DNA of 64,000 nt from Lithospermum erythrorhizon (lineage: Eukaryota > Streptophyta > Magnoliopsida > Boraginales > Boraginaceae): NCBI GenBank assembly GCA_019722365.1, contig JADFUC010000382.1, forward strand, positions 79,965 to 143,964, read 5' to 3'. Of the stretch, positions 61,923 through 64,000 are shown piece after piece. Position 1 is the first letter of the stretch; every line of letters starts with the position of its first letter. Under the pieces are notes generated by a model. It had not been told where the DNA came from. It saw only the letters and a program-made list of their open reading frames with translations, and made no database searches. The position numbers and the translations under genes were made by a program.

Positions 61923-64000
61923 TCAGCAACTTAGGACATAATTATAGTCATCATAACGAATCGTTAAAATTAGTAAAATGAATTGTTACAACACTTAGTT
62001 CCATTTTGCAATGATCCAGCCTCAGTTATGCAACCGATACCCATAAGATTGATCAAGTTTGCAAGCTCTACGATCCAAGAGATTTGATCATCAATCACTA
62101 TAAGTCATTAACAAATTTTCACGCCTGCATCACAAGATCTCGATCAAGGCGAATACACTTATATTTCTAGACTCGAGAGGCTCTTGTCAACACTTTCTGT
62201 GTTGTCCGCTAGAAATTGTATGGTAGCTAGGGACTTTATTTTCATTCGACGAGAAAACAACAAGAAATCAGACATATAAACACATAGACAATGTTGAATA
62301 AACAAATTGATATATAAGAAGTCGCTATATTCAATTACTTGTTCACATAACAAGACAGATATCAAATTCTATCAATCTAACACCACCGTGACATTTGTTC
62401 AGACTAATGTCCAATGTATTCAATATGCTTTGGGTTCGAGTATTGATTTGCAAAGGATAAAGGCATTAGTCTATATGTTCTTGAACCACTCAAGACACTG
62501 CTCCACGAGTATAGTCATTAAACCGGGCGCTGCAAAATCTGGGTCTATATCCAACTATTCATCTCTACCACGTAATTCAAAAAATACATCTTAAGTTTTA
62601 GATACTACGAGATGCTCCTTCAATGCAATCCAGAGGTTTCTTGGATTAGCTTGGTATTGCTGGTAGCAATTGGCACAGGCTTCCACACATCAAGTCAAGG
62701 CACTACGGTGTACACGATGGACCCTACAAATTTGCATAACGTAAGTCCTTCATCTTGTCCATCTCAACATTCATGGTGGGATTATGACATGCTGAGTTGA
62801 ACTTCATGTCTCATGGGAGATGACTTTTCCTTGAATTTATATTGAACCTTCAAGCACTTCATTGACATAAGTGTTCCGACAAAGTTTAATAAGCCGGTTG
62901 GCTCCAATTTCATGAATTTTTGATTCGAATGTATTTCGTCACTTGAGTCCTTCATTGAGAAACGCTTCACGCAGCCAATACTTCTGATTGAGTCTGCAAT
63001 TCTACTTTGCTCAATGATTAAATGATTAATATGTCATCTATTATAGGACTGCGAGTAAGCATGTGAACTCCGACTAACCTTTCAGTATAATAAGACTCCT
63101 TATTCGCCTTTTGACGGCCAAAAAACTTGATTTCCTTTATCAAGACTTAAGGTTCCAAATACGGATGCTTGCTTGACCTCATGAATGGGACCTCCTATAG
63201 CTTGCAAACCTTCTTAGGTCCCTTTGGGACATGTAGCCCGAGATCAGGACACGCAGACACTCTTCTCTCTAGGTTTCGCTCAGAAAACGGTCTTACATCC
63301 ATTTGCATCATTCTGTATCATGGAATGCAAAGAATGGCTAGATTTATCCAAATGGATAAAGCGAGTCAATGGCGAACAATTTTCATCATACTAAGCCTAT
63401 GAACTTGCTTCGAAACCTTTCGCCACGAGTCTCAAAACATGGACGCTCCTCGCCTTTGTCATGTTTCTTCTTAAATACCCATTTACCAATGTATTAACCT
63501 CATTGTACCACGAAGGACCAAAACTTATTTTGGTACACGAATCCATCTCGCATTTGCATACCATTTATCAGCATCTTTGCTACTCATTGCCTCCTCAAGA
63601 GGTAGCTCGCCGCTTTCAATCATGAAAGTCACTATACCAACGGCCCAATTCCCCGACGATCTCTAGTTGGTCTCCTAAGGGCTGGCCTTCACAACTCCCC
63701 TCGTGAATCAAGAATCGGCCCCTATGCAAGCAGATTCGCTAAATTTCGTGGCGTCACTGCCTCTACACTGGGTGTAACATCACGCTTTATCATCCGGAGT
63801 TTCATGACGTAACACCTTCATTCCTAGCCCTTTCCGATAAACATTCCTTTACAAGAAATATTCTCGATCTTTAAACGAAGTATTTTATTGGTATCCAAGG
63901 AAACCTGGTTACTACTTCTAATTCAAGCACGAATAACTCTAAAGAAACTCAAGATGATGAAACGACAGCAATAGTGTGTAACTGAACGAAGCATACTGAT

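Larger units (their letters stand above)
60897..64000 (-). mobile_element. Ty1/copia element D, minus strand, runs off the right edge
   Basis: A 3' LTR at 60897-61805 is followed on its inner side by a decayed pol region to the window end. On the minus strand, reverse-transcriptase traces lie near 63424-63400 (an AKGF-like block), 63370-63310 (a KSIRI-like block), 63225-63165 (RDLRRFASYRRSHS) and 63050-63028 (DDILI). Nucleotide similarity to element C over 54360-54540 versus 63311-63480 is obvious, so C and D belong to one lineage. Its gag, primer site and 5' LTR lie outside. It inserted into the FAR1-like pseudogene. Confidence 0.8.

Overview
The window looks like nuclear DNA of a eudicot plant. 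The evidence is spliced genes with GT-AG introns, a plant-type SR splicing factor, a P-class pentatricopeptide repeat (PPR) gene, an actin fragment whose introns sit at the usual plant actin positions, a FAR1/FHY3-type remnant, Stowaway-like MITEs, and a great deal of decayed Ty1/copia retrotransposon. The species cannot be named from this sequence alone. I found no RNA gene, CRISPR array or bacterial-style operon.

Layout. 1-11.5 kb: decayed LTR-retrotransposon debris, with a minus-strand copia pol remnant (2.3-3.7 kb), a plus-strand copia 3' end with its LTR (5.4-7.7 kb), another RNase H scrap (8.2 kb), and a minus-strand 5' LTR with primer binding site (10.4-11.5 kb). 11.5-15.6 kb: small DNA-transposon material (a 255-bp Stowaway-like MITE, a MULE-like end, a CACTA-like end) and a short repeat family. 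15.6-16.4 kb: a single-exon SIS-domain gene on the minus strand, broken by one frameshift in a G-rich run. 17.0-27.8 kb: a plus-strand copia element with both LTRs and a 5-bp target duplication, split inside its reverse transcriptase by a complete minus-strand copia element (20.9-26.3 kb). 28.4-29.5 kb: a non-autonomous Mutator-like element with long terminal inverted repeats and a perfect 9-bp target duplication.

30.5-39.1 kb is the gene island. An intact 875-codon PPR gene (+) converges on a six-exon SR-protein gene (-) of the SCL30A/SCL33 type, whose long 5'-UTR intron carries MITE sequence. 40.8-42.5 kb: a truncated plus-strand copia element with a well-preserved primer binding site. 44.1-46.1 kb: an AT-rich tandem array with a (TA)n core. 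46.8-48.0 kb: a palindromic repeat cluster joined to a truncated actin pseudogene. 49.5-50.4 kb: microsatellite, MITE and short tandem repeats. 51.4-60.0 kb: a full-length minus-strand copia element with both LTRs, PBS and PPT. 60.2-60.9 kb: a FAR1-like pseudogene cut by the 3' LTR of a further minus-strand copia element that runs off the right edge.

Only the PPR and SR genes look fully functional; the SIS gene would be, if its frameshift is a sequence error. The PPR protein probably acts on organelle RNA and the SR protein on nuclear pre-mRNA splicing, with no sign that they work together. No previously undescribed biological system is evident. The most informative features are the dated nesting of transposons, the MULE with its unusual cargo, the tandem arrays, and the indel-rich state of the repeats compared with the clean genes.
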